Program-made: the position numbers and the translations under genes
In this document: piece by piece, positions 12,017 to 21,737 of the stretch
Layout: each line of letters opens with the position of its first letter
Numbering within the stretch: the first letter of the stretch is position 1
From: Paraphoma chrysanthemicola
Taxonomy: Eukaryota > Ascomycota > Dothideomycetes > Pleosporales > Phaeosphaeriaceae
Direction of reading: 5' to 3'
Assembly: GCA_020744225.1 (NCBI GenBank)
Contig: JAGMWG010000024.1
Location: forward strand, 464,511-528,510
Length of the DNA stretch: 64,000 nt
The notes under the pieces: generated by a model
Database searches by the model: none
What the model was told of the DNA's origin: nothing
What the model saw: the letters and a program-made list of their open reading frames with translations, nothing else

Positions 12017-14095
12017 TCATCGACACTTCCCCGTAAAATCAACCCAAACAACCCTGCCCTCCCTCGCTCCGTCCAACACACTTCCCACCATGCCAGATGC
12101 CAGTACAACAACCATCGCCTTCCTTTCCTCTAACGGCTTCAAATCCCACCCCAACACCTCTGGTCGTTTACGATCGAACTCGAATTTCCCTGTCCACTGT
12201 TTTCCTGGTGGCATTAATGTTCCTTGGCTTTTCCCATCGATCCAGACATCAATGACTGCTTTCCGACTTGTTCGATCTTGCGTGATGTTCCATGAGCCTG
12301 TAAGGTGCAGTTTGTAGTAGCCAGAGCCGGAGGTGGTAGCGGTGACTGATACGTTAAGATCGAAGGGTTCATGCTGGGTTGAAGGCGGAGTCGGGTTACG
12401 TCGTGTGATGTCATCGGTGACTAGTCCTGGAAGTGGGGGCGGGATGCGTTTCTTCGTGGCTTGTTCGTATGCATATGCGTATCCAAGAAGAGAGGTGTCG
12501 TGGTATGCTTTCCCAGCGAAAGTGATGTTGACGGGCATCTCCTTCTCTGGCATGACACCCATGGGCACGCTTACGGTTGGCACACCTAGGTGCCGAATGG
12601 CGCGGTTTCCGTTGCTGTATTTCACCCCGTTTGTCAGACTGTGCTTGGTGCTTTCGTAGTTTGTTTCGAGATCTGCAAGTCCAACGTCGCCCTGGGCGGG
12701 GAAGGCGATTACGTCGAGATTGTTCGCGTCCATCCAGTCTTCCAAGTCGCGCTTGCGCTGGGCTTCAAGGGCGGGTACAGCTTGGTCCATGCCTGGAATG
12801 TCGTGGATGCTCTTTTCTTTGATCTGATCGATGAGAGCTGGGAGGCCTGGGTAGTCAATCCAGTTCCGCACTTCCAGAAATTCGTCGGGCAAGTACCCAA
12901 CAGGTTTCGGAAATAGCATTGCGGGATCTTGAATGTCTTCGAGGCACTTGATGTTGGGATCGTTGTTCTGGACGAGGAACTCGTCCCACGCTTTGGCAAT
13001 GAGGATGCCGCGCTCGAGGAGGTTCCAGTTTGCGGGGCGACCGTCGACATTGTTGGCTTCGCCAGAGATGGAGTCGTTCTCATAGTTTGTGACAAGTGGG
13101 AAATCGGTGTGAATGATTTCGGCGCCAAGTGATTTCAGGTCGGCTTCGGTGGTTTGCCAGAGCGCAATGACTTCAGGTGAGACGTATGGGTGTTTTGCGT
13201 GAGGATCGGAGTCGCGTTCACCGATATACATTCTGGGGACGCCAATTCTCTTCCCTTTCAGCGCGTCTGGGGTTTTCAGTGATTGGTACTCTGTGATATT
13301 GACTTTCGGAATCGCAACGTGCTTCTGTTCGCGAATGAAGTCACCAGTGGTATCCGAATCCTCCGTCGCAATTACGTCCAATATTGCTAGCATGTCGTTC
13401 ACGGATCGTGCATATGGCGTCGGCACATCGCAAGTGATGTACAATGGGCACAGTCCTCGACAACTTAGCAAACCCTTGGATGGAGTGTAGCACACCAGTG
13501 CATTGTTTGATGCTGGACTTCTGCCACTACTCACGGTCTCGGAGCCCATCGCAAACACCGCCATGCTTGAGGCCAGCGACGTAGCAGCACCGTTTGAGGA
13601 CCCTGACGAGAATGATGCCGTAAGATACTTGGAATTATACGGTGATTCCGCACGCCCATACATGCCCCTCTGCATGCCTCCCGCAGCCATCGGGGGCATG
13701 TTAGTCTTCCCGATCAGAATCGCACCCGCATCTCTCAATTTCGCTGCGATAGCCGAGTCCTCGCTCGATATCAACCCCTTCAATGCTGGAGAACCGACGG
13801 TGACAGTCATGCCGGCGACCTTGTAGCTGTCCTTGATTGAGTACGGGATCCCTTCGAGAGGTCTTGGCTGCAGTCCCTGAGCTCTTCGTGCGTCGGACGC
13901 AGCAGCTTCTTCGAACACAGTTTCGTTGAAGACGGTGAAGGCATTGAGACCGCCGCGAATGTCGAATTTGGCAATGCGGTTGAGGTAGCTGGCGACGAGC
14001 TCAACGCTCGTGATTTGCCCCGCATTCAGAGCTTGAAGGTGGTCGTCGATGCTGGCTTCAACAATGTCGAAGTGAGCGTAGCTGGGAAGTGACAT
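12017..14095 (-). CDS. Amidase-signature family protein with C-terminal extension
   Basis: A single 692-codon exon shows the amidase signature fold (PF01425), which hydrolyses C-N bonds of amides through a Ser-cisSer-Lys triad. The catalytic lysine is K88 in IPYSIKDS. The glycine/serine-rich loop SSGSSNG lies at about 163-169, and the nucleophile serine region ETVSSGRSPAS at 186-196 is more divergent than the usual TDTGGSIR-type sequence. Fungal amidases of this type are about 550-600 aa. Here a further ~120 residues after IPPPLPGL (about 560 onward) look beta-rich and are not part of the signature. No signal peptide is visible, so it is probably intracellular. Substrate cannot be told. Confidence 0.88.
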   Translation of the reverse strand: MSLPSYAHFDIVEASIDDHLQALNAGQITSVELVASYLNRIAKFDIRGGLNAFTVFNETVFEEAAASDARRAQGLQPRPLEGIPYSIKDSYKVAGMTVTVGSPALKGLISSEDSAIAAKLRDAGAILIGKTNMPPMAAGGMQRGMYGRAESPYNSKYLTASFSSGSSNGAATSLASSMAVFAMGSETVSSGRSPASNNALVCYTPSKGLLSCRGLCPLYITCDVPTPYARSVNDMLAILDVIATEDSDTTGDFIREQKHVAIPKVNITEYQSLKTPDALKGKRIGVPRMYIGERDSDPHAKHPYVSPEVIALWQTTEADLKSLGAEIIHTDFPLVTNYENDSISGEANNVDGRPANWNLLERGILIAKAWDEFLVQNNDPNIKCLEDIQDPAMLFPKPVGYLPDEFLEVRNWIDYPGLPALIDQIKEKSIHDIPGMDQAVPALEAQRKRDLEDWMDANNLDVIAFPAQGDVGLADLETNYESTKHSLTNGVKYSNGNRAIRHLGVPTVSVPMGVMPEKEMPVNITFAGKAYHDTSLLGYAYAYEQATKKRIPPPLPGLVTDDITRRNPTPPSTQHEPFDLNVSVTATTSGSGYYKLHLTGSWNITQDRTSRKAVIDVWIDGKSQGTLMPPGKQWTGKFEFDRKRPEVLGWDLKPLEERKAMVVVLASGMVGSVLDGAREGRVVWVDFTGKCR

Positions 14096-14789
14096 TTTGA
14101 AGATCTGGCACTGCGAGTCTCTTTGTCGTGCTTAAATGCCACGGTGCAGGATGTGGATGAGGGTGTGTCCTTTCGCTGTAGAATGTGTTTCTTCCTCTGC
14201 CTCGAATTGCACCAATAGAGCGAGGATGGCAATTGATAGCTGTGAGCAAAGGTGTGGTAAGACTGGAAGGTGCCCGCAGATAACCGACCATGCACCACCC
14301 CGTGGTCGTCATGTCTTCCCCACTTTCAGGTACTAGTCGGCTGCACCTTCCTCTCAAGCAAACCTGACCGAACATTCTACCGGACCTCGTAGAGCCCAAC
14401 GCCTCCAATGCTGTGTCTCATTGGCTGCACAATAGTACTATTACTCTGTTGATTGGCTCCGTAGAGGCTGTCGGCCTCGATTGCTTGGCATCTCAGCTTT
14501 GCCTACGGGAAACCAGCGTCGAGCACCGACAGCTACTCTGCATCCAGGTACGCCTTGTACCGGATCAATATTGCATGGCTATTTCCAATGGGACGATAGG
14601 ACCGATATCGGACTGGAGTCGCGACGCAGAAGCTATTATGTACTGGAGTATCGACAATCAACCAAACGCGTAACATCGGATATATGTACAACAGCAAATC
14701 GACTAATGACCGCCAACGCAGTCCTGTGACAAATTCGTGCCCAAAGATAATCTCCACAAAGCCCAGATGCTCCTTTACCTATGGAGACC
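14096..14789. other. Intergenic, no gene recognised
   Basis: Upstream region of the amidase and 3' flank of the PEX11-like gene, both on the minus strand. Short ORFs only. Confidence 0.5.
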
Positions 14790-15949
14790 TTATGCCGTGC
14801 TCGCCCATAGCGCCTTCACCCTCGTACTCCCCGCGACCAACCCACAAGCGCCCATCCATCCCAAGTTCCACCCAGGGATGCCACCCTTATCGCTCGAAAA
14901 GTGCAGCGCCATTGGCAACCACGCGCTCGCAATCATCAAATCCGTCCACCAGCGCTTATCAAATTTGGCATCCTCTTCATCCTGGTACTCTGCTAGCGCG
15001 CGGCCGTCGGCCTGCATCTGCTTGCGTGTCGCGCGGCGCTTGCTCTCGAGCTGCCACTCGCGTCCCAGGCGCAAGAAGTCGCACGACACGCCGCCCAGCC
15101 AGGCGCGGTATGCCCATAGGTACACGCGTGCGGTAGTGGTCTCGCCGCGGTTGATGGTCTGGATGAAGGATGGCGCAACGACGCCCGAGTCGGCGAGCAG
15201 CGAGACATTCTCGAGCGCTTGGTACGTGAAGTAGCTGCTGGCTTGGAGGAGCGCGATCCTATGTAGGACCGGGTCGGCGCCAGGCTTGGGGCCGGACACG
15301 AGAGTGCGCAGCCATGCGTACAGCGGGAAGAGCCCAAACAGCCTCAGGGTTGTACGCGCCTTAGAAATGAGCACGGCGAGCGCGGCAATGGGCGGAATGC
15401 CGGCATTGTTGAGGAGTGTGGTTGTGGGCGGCTTTGTGACGGAGGATGTGGATCGCACTAGGGAAATGAGCTTCGAGGCGTGGGCGGAGATGGAGGGCGA
15501 CTTGGTCTGCAAGTACGCGAGGATGTAGAGAGAGTAGTTGAAGGTGGAGAGGAATGCGGAGAGACCGCCTGGGGATGCAAGAAGCCTGTCACACGGTTAG
15601 CACGTGTCGACATACACATATCGTGTCGCTCGATGCATATGACGTCGACGTACTTGTTCAATCGCAATATCGTCCGGTCGACCTTCTTCAGTCCGTTCAC
15701 TGCGCTTTCCGGCGGTCGGGGCGCGGCATCGGCTGCCTTCTCCAACAACTCATTTGCGTTCTGTTTGGCATCCTGCGCTACCTCTTTGCTGTACTGTTTG
15801 GCATCCTGCGCAGCCACTTTGGCATGCTGTGTGGCATTGTGTGTGGCGTCCTGTGCTACCTCTCTGATGTCCTGTGCGACTACTTTGACGTCCTGTGCGA
15901 CTTGTTTGGCATCTTGCGCGACCTTGTTTTGGGCTTCTTCGGATGACAT
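14790..15949 (-). CDS. PEX11-like peroxisomal membrane protein with heptad-repeat N-terminus
   Basis: Two exons (15949-15654 and 15585-14790) join in frame to 363 aa. The C-terminal ~280 residues match the Pex11/Pex11C family, which shapes and divides peroxisomes. This includes the start LLASPGGLSAFLSTFNYSLY right after the intron, the amphipathic and hydrophobic helices, and WWTDLMIASAWLPMALHFS near the end. The first ~75 residues are unusual: a run of seven-residue repeats of the type VAQDAKQ (VAQDVKV, VAQDIRE, VAQDATH and further decayed copies), predicted amphipathic helix or coiled coil. I place the start at the ATG giving MSSEEAQNK; a further ATG 18 codons upstream is possible. Peroxisomal membrane location is inferred from the family. 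Confidence 0.85.
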
Positions 15950-16577
15950 CGTGATGAATACGACGGATCTAATGTTTGGAAGGGGTCGGGAAAGTTGGGT
16001 CAAGTAAGGGAAAGTGACGCGGGGGCTCTCCGCACACCCATGGTAGCTCTGGGGATCGACGTTGGATGGAGCCGAGGTTGCGGTACTGCCGGACCTTGCT
16101 CCCAGCTGTCGGTTAGTAAACCATCGTCGTCATTTGAAATGTAGCCTATGAACAGCAATATATCTTCCACAACCCTTTGATGCCTTTAGTTTATACTAGT
16201 AATATCTATGAGGTTATGCAGCTTCTGTACTTGAGGAAAAATTACAAAGTTGATCATGGCCAACACAACGCGAAACGTGGCGAGACTCATCCTCAATAGC
16301 CCAGAGGTAGACGCGCCCGCGCCCCACAACAACAACCCATGGAGGAATTACAAAATAGCTTATTCGTTTAAGCCTGTGGGAAGGTAGAATATTTTCTCCT
16401 TGCCGAAAGCCAAGAATTAGGAAGTAGCTTCTCATGTGGATGTTCCTGCCCGCAAGTTCGCAGGCAGGCGTCTGGAGGTCGTTAGGGGTTTCCAGCTTTG
16501 CCGATAGGTCGAGAGGCTAGTGCCTCAAGGACTAACAGATTGTCGGCGGTCGTAACCTAGTAGCATCTAGATTACCT
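15950..16577. other. Intergenic, no gene recognised
   Basis: Upstream of the PEX11-like gene and downstream of a HET gene, both on the minus strand. A 73-codon ORF at 16214-16435 has no support. Confidence 0.5.
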
Positions 16578-18817
16578 TCAGATTATCTTGACCGTTGCAG
16601 AAGGCGCTGATGTCCTCCCGTGCTCCTCAAATACGTAGTCAGACCAGTTGGGCCGGCCAGGGCCTTCAAAAAGCCCAATGCGCTGGTAGCAGTCTCTGGA
16701 CGTTTTCACAAGTACCAAGCCAATGGTTGGATAGTAATCTTCCGGCCAATCTTTCACACCAACGAACGCGATTCCAAGTTCAAGACACCACGCAATACAT
16801 GCGTTCTTCCTCTTGGCGCTTTTCGATCGCTGTCCACTTTCCAGAAACGTGCGCAAGTCTGCGTTTGTGCTACGGGCGAACTTTTGCTGGAAAGTCGGAG
16901 GGAAGAGGTTGTACATGGGAGCACTTTGATCAGCTGTCCATGTTGCGGACCAATTGTGAACTTTAGTACCATCTGCGGACTTGACGTCCTTGACGCTAAG
17001 TTTCCCGCCTTTGACAAAGGTCACTGGATAAAGTGGCCCGCGGAGCACGATTTCGGCTTTCCGTATCTGTCCAAACGGACTAGACTTATGTAGAAGGTCA
17101 GTGGTACAAGATATCACTTCTGCCGACAGACTCTCTTTGTTCCATATGGGGATCTTGCCATAAGATATCGGATCATCCAAACAGGCCCATGACCAAGAAG
17201 GGGCCCGCCACCGATTGACGCTTGGTGACAAAGTGAAGTATGAAGGATCTCTCTCCCATGCAAGACTTTGTATCAGTCGTTCGAACCACAAGCCTGCCAC
17301 GTATGTCCAGCCAGTGATATCATGTAGACGCGAGGCGGCCGCAGAGACAGCGGGGAATTTGTCTTCCGCTACACTCAGCTTCTTCTTCGAGTACATCTCC
17401 ACTGTTGAGATCCAAAAGTTCGGGACGACTTTATCCTTGGAGTAGCGGTCGATTCCTACATTGTCACCGTCGGAGGTGCTTGGCAATGTAGGCCATGCGC
17501 CGAAATCAGCATGAAGTATATGACCACCATCTGCTTTCAGCTCTGTTTTGCATCTCCACATCAACCTGTCCTCGCCATAGGCCAGTTTCCTGGTCGAAAG
17601 AAGATTCTCTTGAAGTGCCCAGCCCCTCTGGTTCAGGGCATCGTTCTCCAACCCGATCCCTGGTGGGTGCCATCGGTGCCAACTAATCTCTAGCCCGATG
17701 TTTCCAGCAGGCTGTCCCGAATCGTTTTTGAGTGGTATTATGCACCTTGCCTCTCGAGACCGGCGCGATTGTGTAGACCGGTCTTCAAGGAAACCCTCTC
17801 GGCAGGTTTGTGCTGAAGAGGCGAGTATGGTCAGTACTGCGTTCTTGTATACGGATGCCATGTGTGAGATCTCGCTTTCCTTGTCCTTCGATGAGTCTTG
17901 CAAGATGCAGTACGAATCGACCCACAAATGAGTGAAGCCTAACTCCCATGTAACATGTATAGCGTCTAGAATTGTACGGGGAATGGTCGAAATGGGTATC
18001 TGGCTGACATATTGATCAATGTTTCTTGTTGTTGTCGAATGTTCCTGCTCACCGCCCCAGCAGTAGCTAAGCGCCAGATAGGAGCCAGTCTCACTTGGCT
18101 TGCTGATGTGCAAGCGAACAATTACCGATCCAGCTTGTCTCTCGATGTGGAGTAGGCGTTTTGGAAGCGGAGCCGCGTCGGGCTTCAAGTTCGCATGCTG
18201 CCTGCATTGCTCATGGTTGGCGATACACTCGTGCAATCTGGCCCTCCCCCAATCAAACGCCCTAGTTGACCCAACATCGACGTTTGCCGGACGAGTGCAA
18301 TATAATTGAGACGCCGGATCATCTTTTAAAAACTATCAGTAAGCTTTTCTAAGCTCGACTTCGCTAATTTCTCACCTTTTGCGGCTGTGATGTAGAGGTG
18401 CACTGTGTACTCGAGTCCATGGAACCACTCATCCCACTGTCCCTCCACGGTGATTGCGTGAGAGTCCATGCTTTCGAATCGGAAGTTGTAGTATCTCTCG
18501 TCTGTCCATTTAATTCCGTGTCGTGTGTAATATTCCAGCTTCTTCTGAACTCCCCGCTGCCGGTCTAAGTCCCGAAAACACTTGCATATGACACAACCGG
18601 CACTAGCGCTAGCGTTCAGTTGGTGAACTTTCTTAATGTAGCTAATACTGTGCAGCCCATCCTTCGCTCGTAACATGCTAGCCCTATTACGATCTGAGCC
18701 GATGAAGTCACGGCATGCCTTACAAGCACCATTGATCACATTCGGATCCTTTGCGACGCCTTCATTAGGACCTTCAAGGCCTACTTTCTCTTTCGGACTC
18801 TTACTGGATGTTAACAT
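16578..18817 (-). CDS. HET-domain (heterokaryon incompatibility) protein
   Basis: Exons 18817-18376 and 18322-16578, separated by a 53-bp intron, give 728 aa in frame. The N-terminal exon has spaced cysteines (CKACRDFIG, GCVICKC) typical of the zone before HET domains. After the intron come the usual DDPASQLYCTRPANVD and LHECIANHEQC stretch, then the HET core: YLALSYCWGG, IPRTILDAIHVTWELGFTHLWVDSYCILQ and the RGWALQE motif. HET proteins trigger cell death when genetically different hyphae fuse. No NACHT, WD or ankyrin partner domain is attached. The start chosen is the ATG giving MLTSSKSP; the frame is open for another 51 codons upstream. Confidence 0.88.
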
Positions 18818-19725
18818 TGCAACAGGAAAGTTCTGGCGGTCCCTATATGTCAACGCTGGGAAGCTGACGCTGTAGCGGCCCAGACCATGTGTTAAACGAA
18901 GCCGGACGATTAGCGGCCGTGAGAAGCGTTTGCGAATTTCCGATATGGTTATTTTGTAGCAATATGTCAATACCCGATATGGTTATTTTGTAGCAATATG
19001 TCAGAGTTGTTGGAATTCAGATGTGAGTGACGCAGCTCTCCACGTCAAGCACGCAGGTGGGATGCGGCTGAGCGGCTTGGCATGAAGACTTCTGTGCATT
19101 GGTCGATCGTTTTCAATGGACAGCACTTTTCGTAATCATCTAATAAGTCAAAAGCGTAAGGCACAGAAACGTCAGTGCGAGGGAGGAATGCTCGTCCGCT
19201 ACTTCCAGGGTAGATGCCTGCAGTTACCGAGCCGGCAGTGTCACGTGATCGTATCACAGGTTATTTTGGAAGTGACGGTCCAACGTGAGCGCTACCGTCG
19301 CAGCCGGTCAACTATCAATTTAACCTCTAGTTGATCGAGTCTCAAAACCGCATACTTTCAGCAAGAACGTAATCAGTCCTGTCAAATCTGTCCAAAGCAG
19401 AAGGAACCTTCGGTTTTGCGTCATATTGCCCGTTGAGGGATTTACTCCTTCGCTTGCCCGTGAAGATTTCCCTCTACCTGTGTACTCGTGGAATCATTTT
19501 TTCGACCCGCCATCAGTCTGCGCCATGGTCTATTGCTTGTCCCGCGTCTTGCGATTCCCTTGGCCGATATCCATCCCTCGTCTCAATGCGTCCCAATGCC
19601 CTGATCAGTCTGTTTCGATCTTCTATGTTCTGATTGTCTCTGAGAGCCTTCAAGATCCTGTTTCGTTCCTAGTCAGCTAACATCATCACATACATTGCAG
19701 GTGGGTTATACATACTGCAGATTGA
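18818..19725. other. Intergenic, no gene recognised
   Basis: This is the promoter side of the HET gene and the 3' flank of the frameshifted membrane-protein gene. It contains the short tandem duplication at 18941-19003 and otherwise nothing recognisable. Confidence 0.5.
18941..19003. repeat. Two-copy tandem repeat, period 34 bp
   Basis: A 29-bp core beginning CGATATGGTTATTTTGTAGC occurs twice with a 34-bp period and no mismatch in the core. It lies about 125 bp upstream of the HET start codon, in its likely promoter or leader. It looks like a recent slippage duplication. Confidence 0.85.
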
Positions 19726-20159
19726 CTATGGAATCCAATTCCATTTGTACACCATCAAGCTTCCTATCCCAAGAGGCTCTGTGCTTCCCAGCCGCATACG
19801 ATCCCCAAAATATCCTTCAGTGGCGAAAATCGCCATTCTTCCGATAGAACCTGTGACTCTGCAGGTCCACTTTTTGGCAACGTGGTTCACTTCCGTTTGC
19901 AAAGCTGTAACGGATCTGGATGCTTTGCGTTCCTGCGAATCTTCCATGAATATGAGGTTTTCAATACGGGTATCCAAGGTGGTGATCCGATTTCGGACAT
20001 CGTATAAGCATTTGTGCCGCCCATGGTTGATTCCATGCGGAAAACTATGCCGATATAGAGGGCCCAGGCTAGTGTGACGATGGAGATAACACTAGCTGCA
20101 ATGGAGAGACCACTATCGGTTGTCTCGCAGTTGCACGAGCACAAGGCTGGGTCGGCCAT
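19726..20159 (-). pseudogene. Single-pass membrane protein gene with a one-base frameshift
   Basis: The first frame starts MADPALCSCNCETTDSG, followed by one strong hydrophobic helix (LSIAASVISIVTLAWALYIG) and FRMESTMGGTNAY. At about 19998-20003 the coding signal jumps to another frame, which continues DVRNRITTLDTRIENL, then IFMEDSQERKASRSV, to a stop at 19726. One missing base after the TAT codon would join the two parts into a protein of about 144 aa. No intron signals fit the break. It may be a pseudogene or carry a consensus error. Function is unknown; a short Cys-rich head, one helix and a coiled-coil-like tail suggest a membrane-anchored protein. Confidence 0.6.
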
Positions 20160-20649
20160 AGCTGAAGAGGACACGTGACTCGGAGATGATATGGAACCTT
20201 GCACGCGCCGCGCTACCTGGCCCGAGGCACCTGTAATACTTTCAAGATCAGAGATGAGAATGTAGGAAAAAGTGGCGGTTTTGCTATACTGTTAGGATGC
20301 GACGAGGCCGGTCATAAATGCGCTGAGGTGCTGCTCAGCCTTGCGCCATACATCGGTGAGCGAAGCTACAAAGGCGGTGCAGCTGAAGGAAAACACTGAA
20401 TTCCACGTGATCGAGTCTAGACAGCTGTCCGAGGAGGGACTCCTGTGCCACAATGCAGTCGTTCAGCTGTTGATGCTGCGTCGACAGTCATTCGGTACCT
20501 CCCCAATGGCGGATGTTTCTTCTCCTGCTGAGTGCTCTTCTTTGAGATTCGTGATCAAGTCGCAAACGCTAAGTTCCATATAGTGCTGAGACAATGTGAA
20601 CGAATGTGTATAATTTGAAGTTTCCTTTTTCCATGCTGAATTCAACTAT
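20160..20649. other. Intergenic, no gene recognised
   Basis: Divergent promoter space between the membrane-protein gene (minus) and the unknown gene (plus). No motif or RNA gene was recognised. Confidence 0.45.
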
Positions 20650-21291
20650 GTGAACACTCCAGCTGCGACCTTCACAATGCGCGAACAAGCAGTCAGTGAA
20701 TACAAACTTCTGCATCTACGAGAGTCTCTTCAGTGGATTAAATCACCCGCGCAGCCTGCAAACATGGTAGACAAACGTCCACTAGAAGCGAGCCCCATAG
20801 GCGGTTCTAAGACACCAAACTTACCTAATTTACCCAACTTACCGCTTCAAAGCAGCGAGAAGCGCCCCAAGATAGCTGACATCAACCCTCTAGCGATCAA
20901 GAAGATGAACCATCGACCAGTAAATAGCCTACCTGCGTCTTATTGACGGATGTTCTGAAAAGTTCCCTGATCGCCACCAAGTTGGTCGCAGGGGCTGAAG
21001 ATCGCAGCGCATATATCAGGAGCGCTACACGTTCCTGGTTGAAACAGCATTTAAGAAGCACATTCGTGAAATGCTGGCGATATCTTCATTGGCTGGTCCC
21101 CGGATCAGACACGGCTTTTCAACAAAGGCATCGATAAGGCGCTCGCGATGATCCAGTGGGTTGTCTACCCCGACAAGAACGTCGTGTTTGAAGCTTGCGA
21201 GGGGGACTGGGGTGTCTGGCTCCGCGGACAGTGCGAAGAGCTGGGTATGGCGGAGGCAAAGGCCGGTCGCAAAGTTCTCGAGAAGATGTAG
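20650..21291 (+). pseudogene. Unknown-family gene with intron and one-base frameshift
   Basis: Exon 1 (20650-20919, or from the ATG at 20680) encodes a basic, Pro/Asn-rich N-terminus containing TPNLPNLPNLP and ending KKMNHRP. A plausible 88-bp intron (GTAAAT to GATCGCAG) leads in frame into RIYQERYTFLVETAFKKHIRE. Near 21067 the coding signal shifts by one base and continues NAGDIFIGWSPDQTRLFNKG, then AMIQWVVYPDKNVVFEACEG and DWGVWLRGQCEELGMAEAK, to a stop at 21289-21291. A single missing A in the GAAATG context would restore one frame. I do not recognise the family. It is either a decaying gene or an uncorrected indel. Confidence 0.5.
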
Positions 21292-21737
21292 CCTATATGT
21301 CAATGAACAATCTTGTCCAAGCACTCGGTTTCTATATTTAGTTCTTGATGCGGCTTGTCATCGCACACTTGTCCCCTGCTCTTGCTATTGTTGTGTCTGT
21401 ATGCGAGCAAAAGATCTATCCCAGCACAGGATTGTCGTGGCTCTCGATCTGATGTCATGTCTGTAGAGTATAAATTCGGTGTGGAGATGGTGGGGTGAGT
21501 GGACACTTGCAGGTTGGACCGTTGTGATGGAAACGACCATCCAAGGGTCCACGGCGCCAAGGCGCGCTAATGCGACCGTTGCGCCTGCAGCTGCCATTGA
21601 AACACTGGAGACGTCAAAAGCACAGCACAGCCTCTCACCATCTTGCGCGCCTCGTGTACGATAGCCTTGAGGACGTGAGAAGCCTCGTATCAATTTAGTC
21701 TTCCTCTATCCAACGTCTCAGCACTGACATCATCGCC
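21292..21737. other. Intergenic, presumed coronin promoter
   Basis: Space between the unknown gene and coronin, both on the plus strand. No other feature recognised. Confidence 0.5.

Noticed and set aside
12333..13132. Plus-strand ORFs opposite the amidase gene
   Set aside because: They are shadows of a long, domain-supported minus-strand exon.
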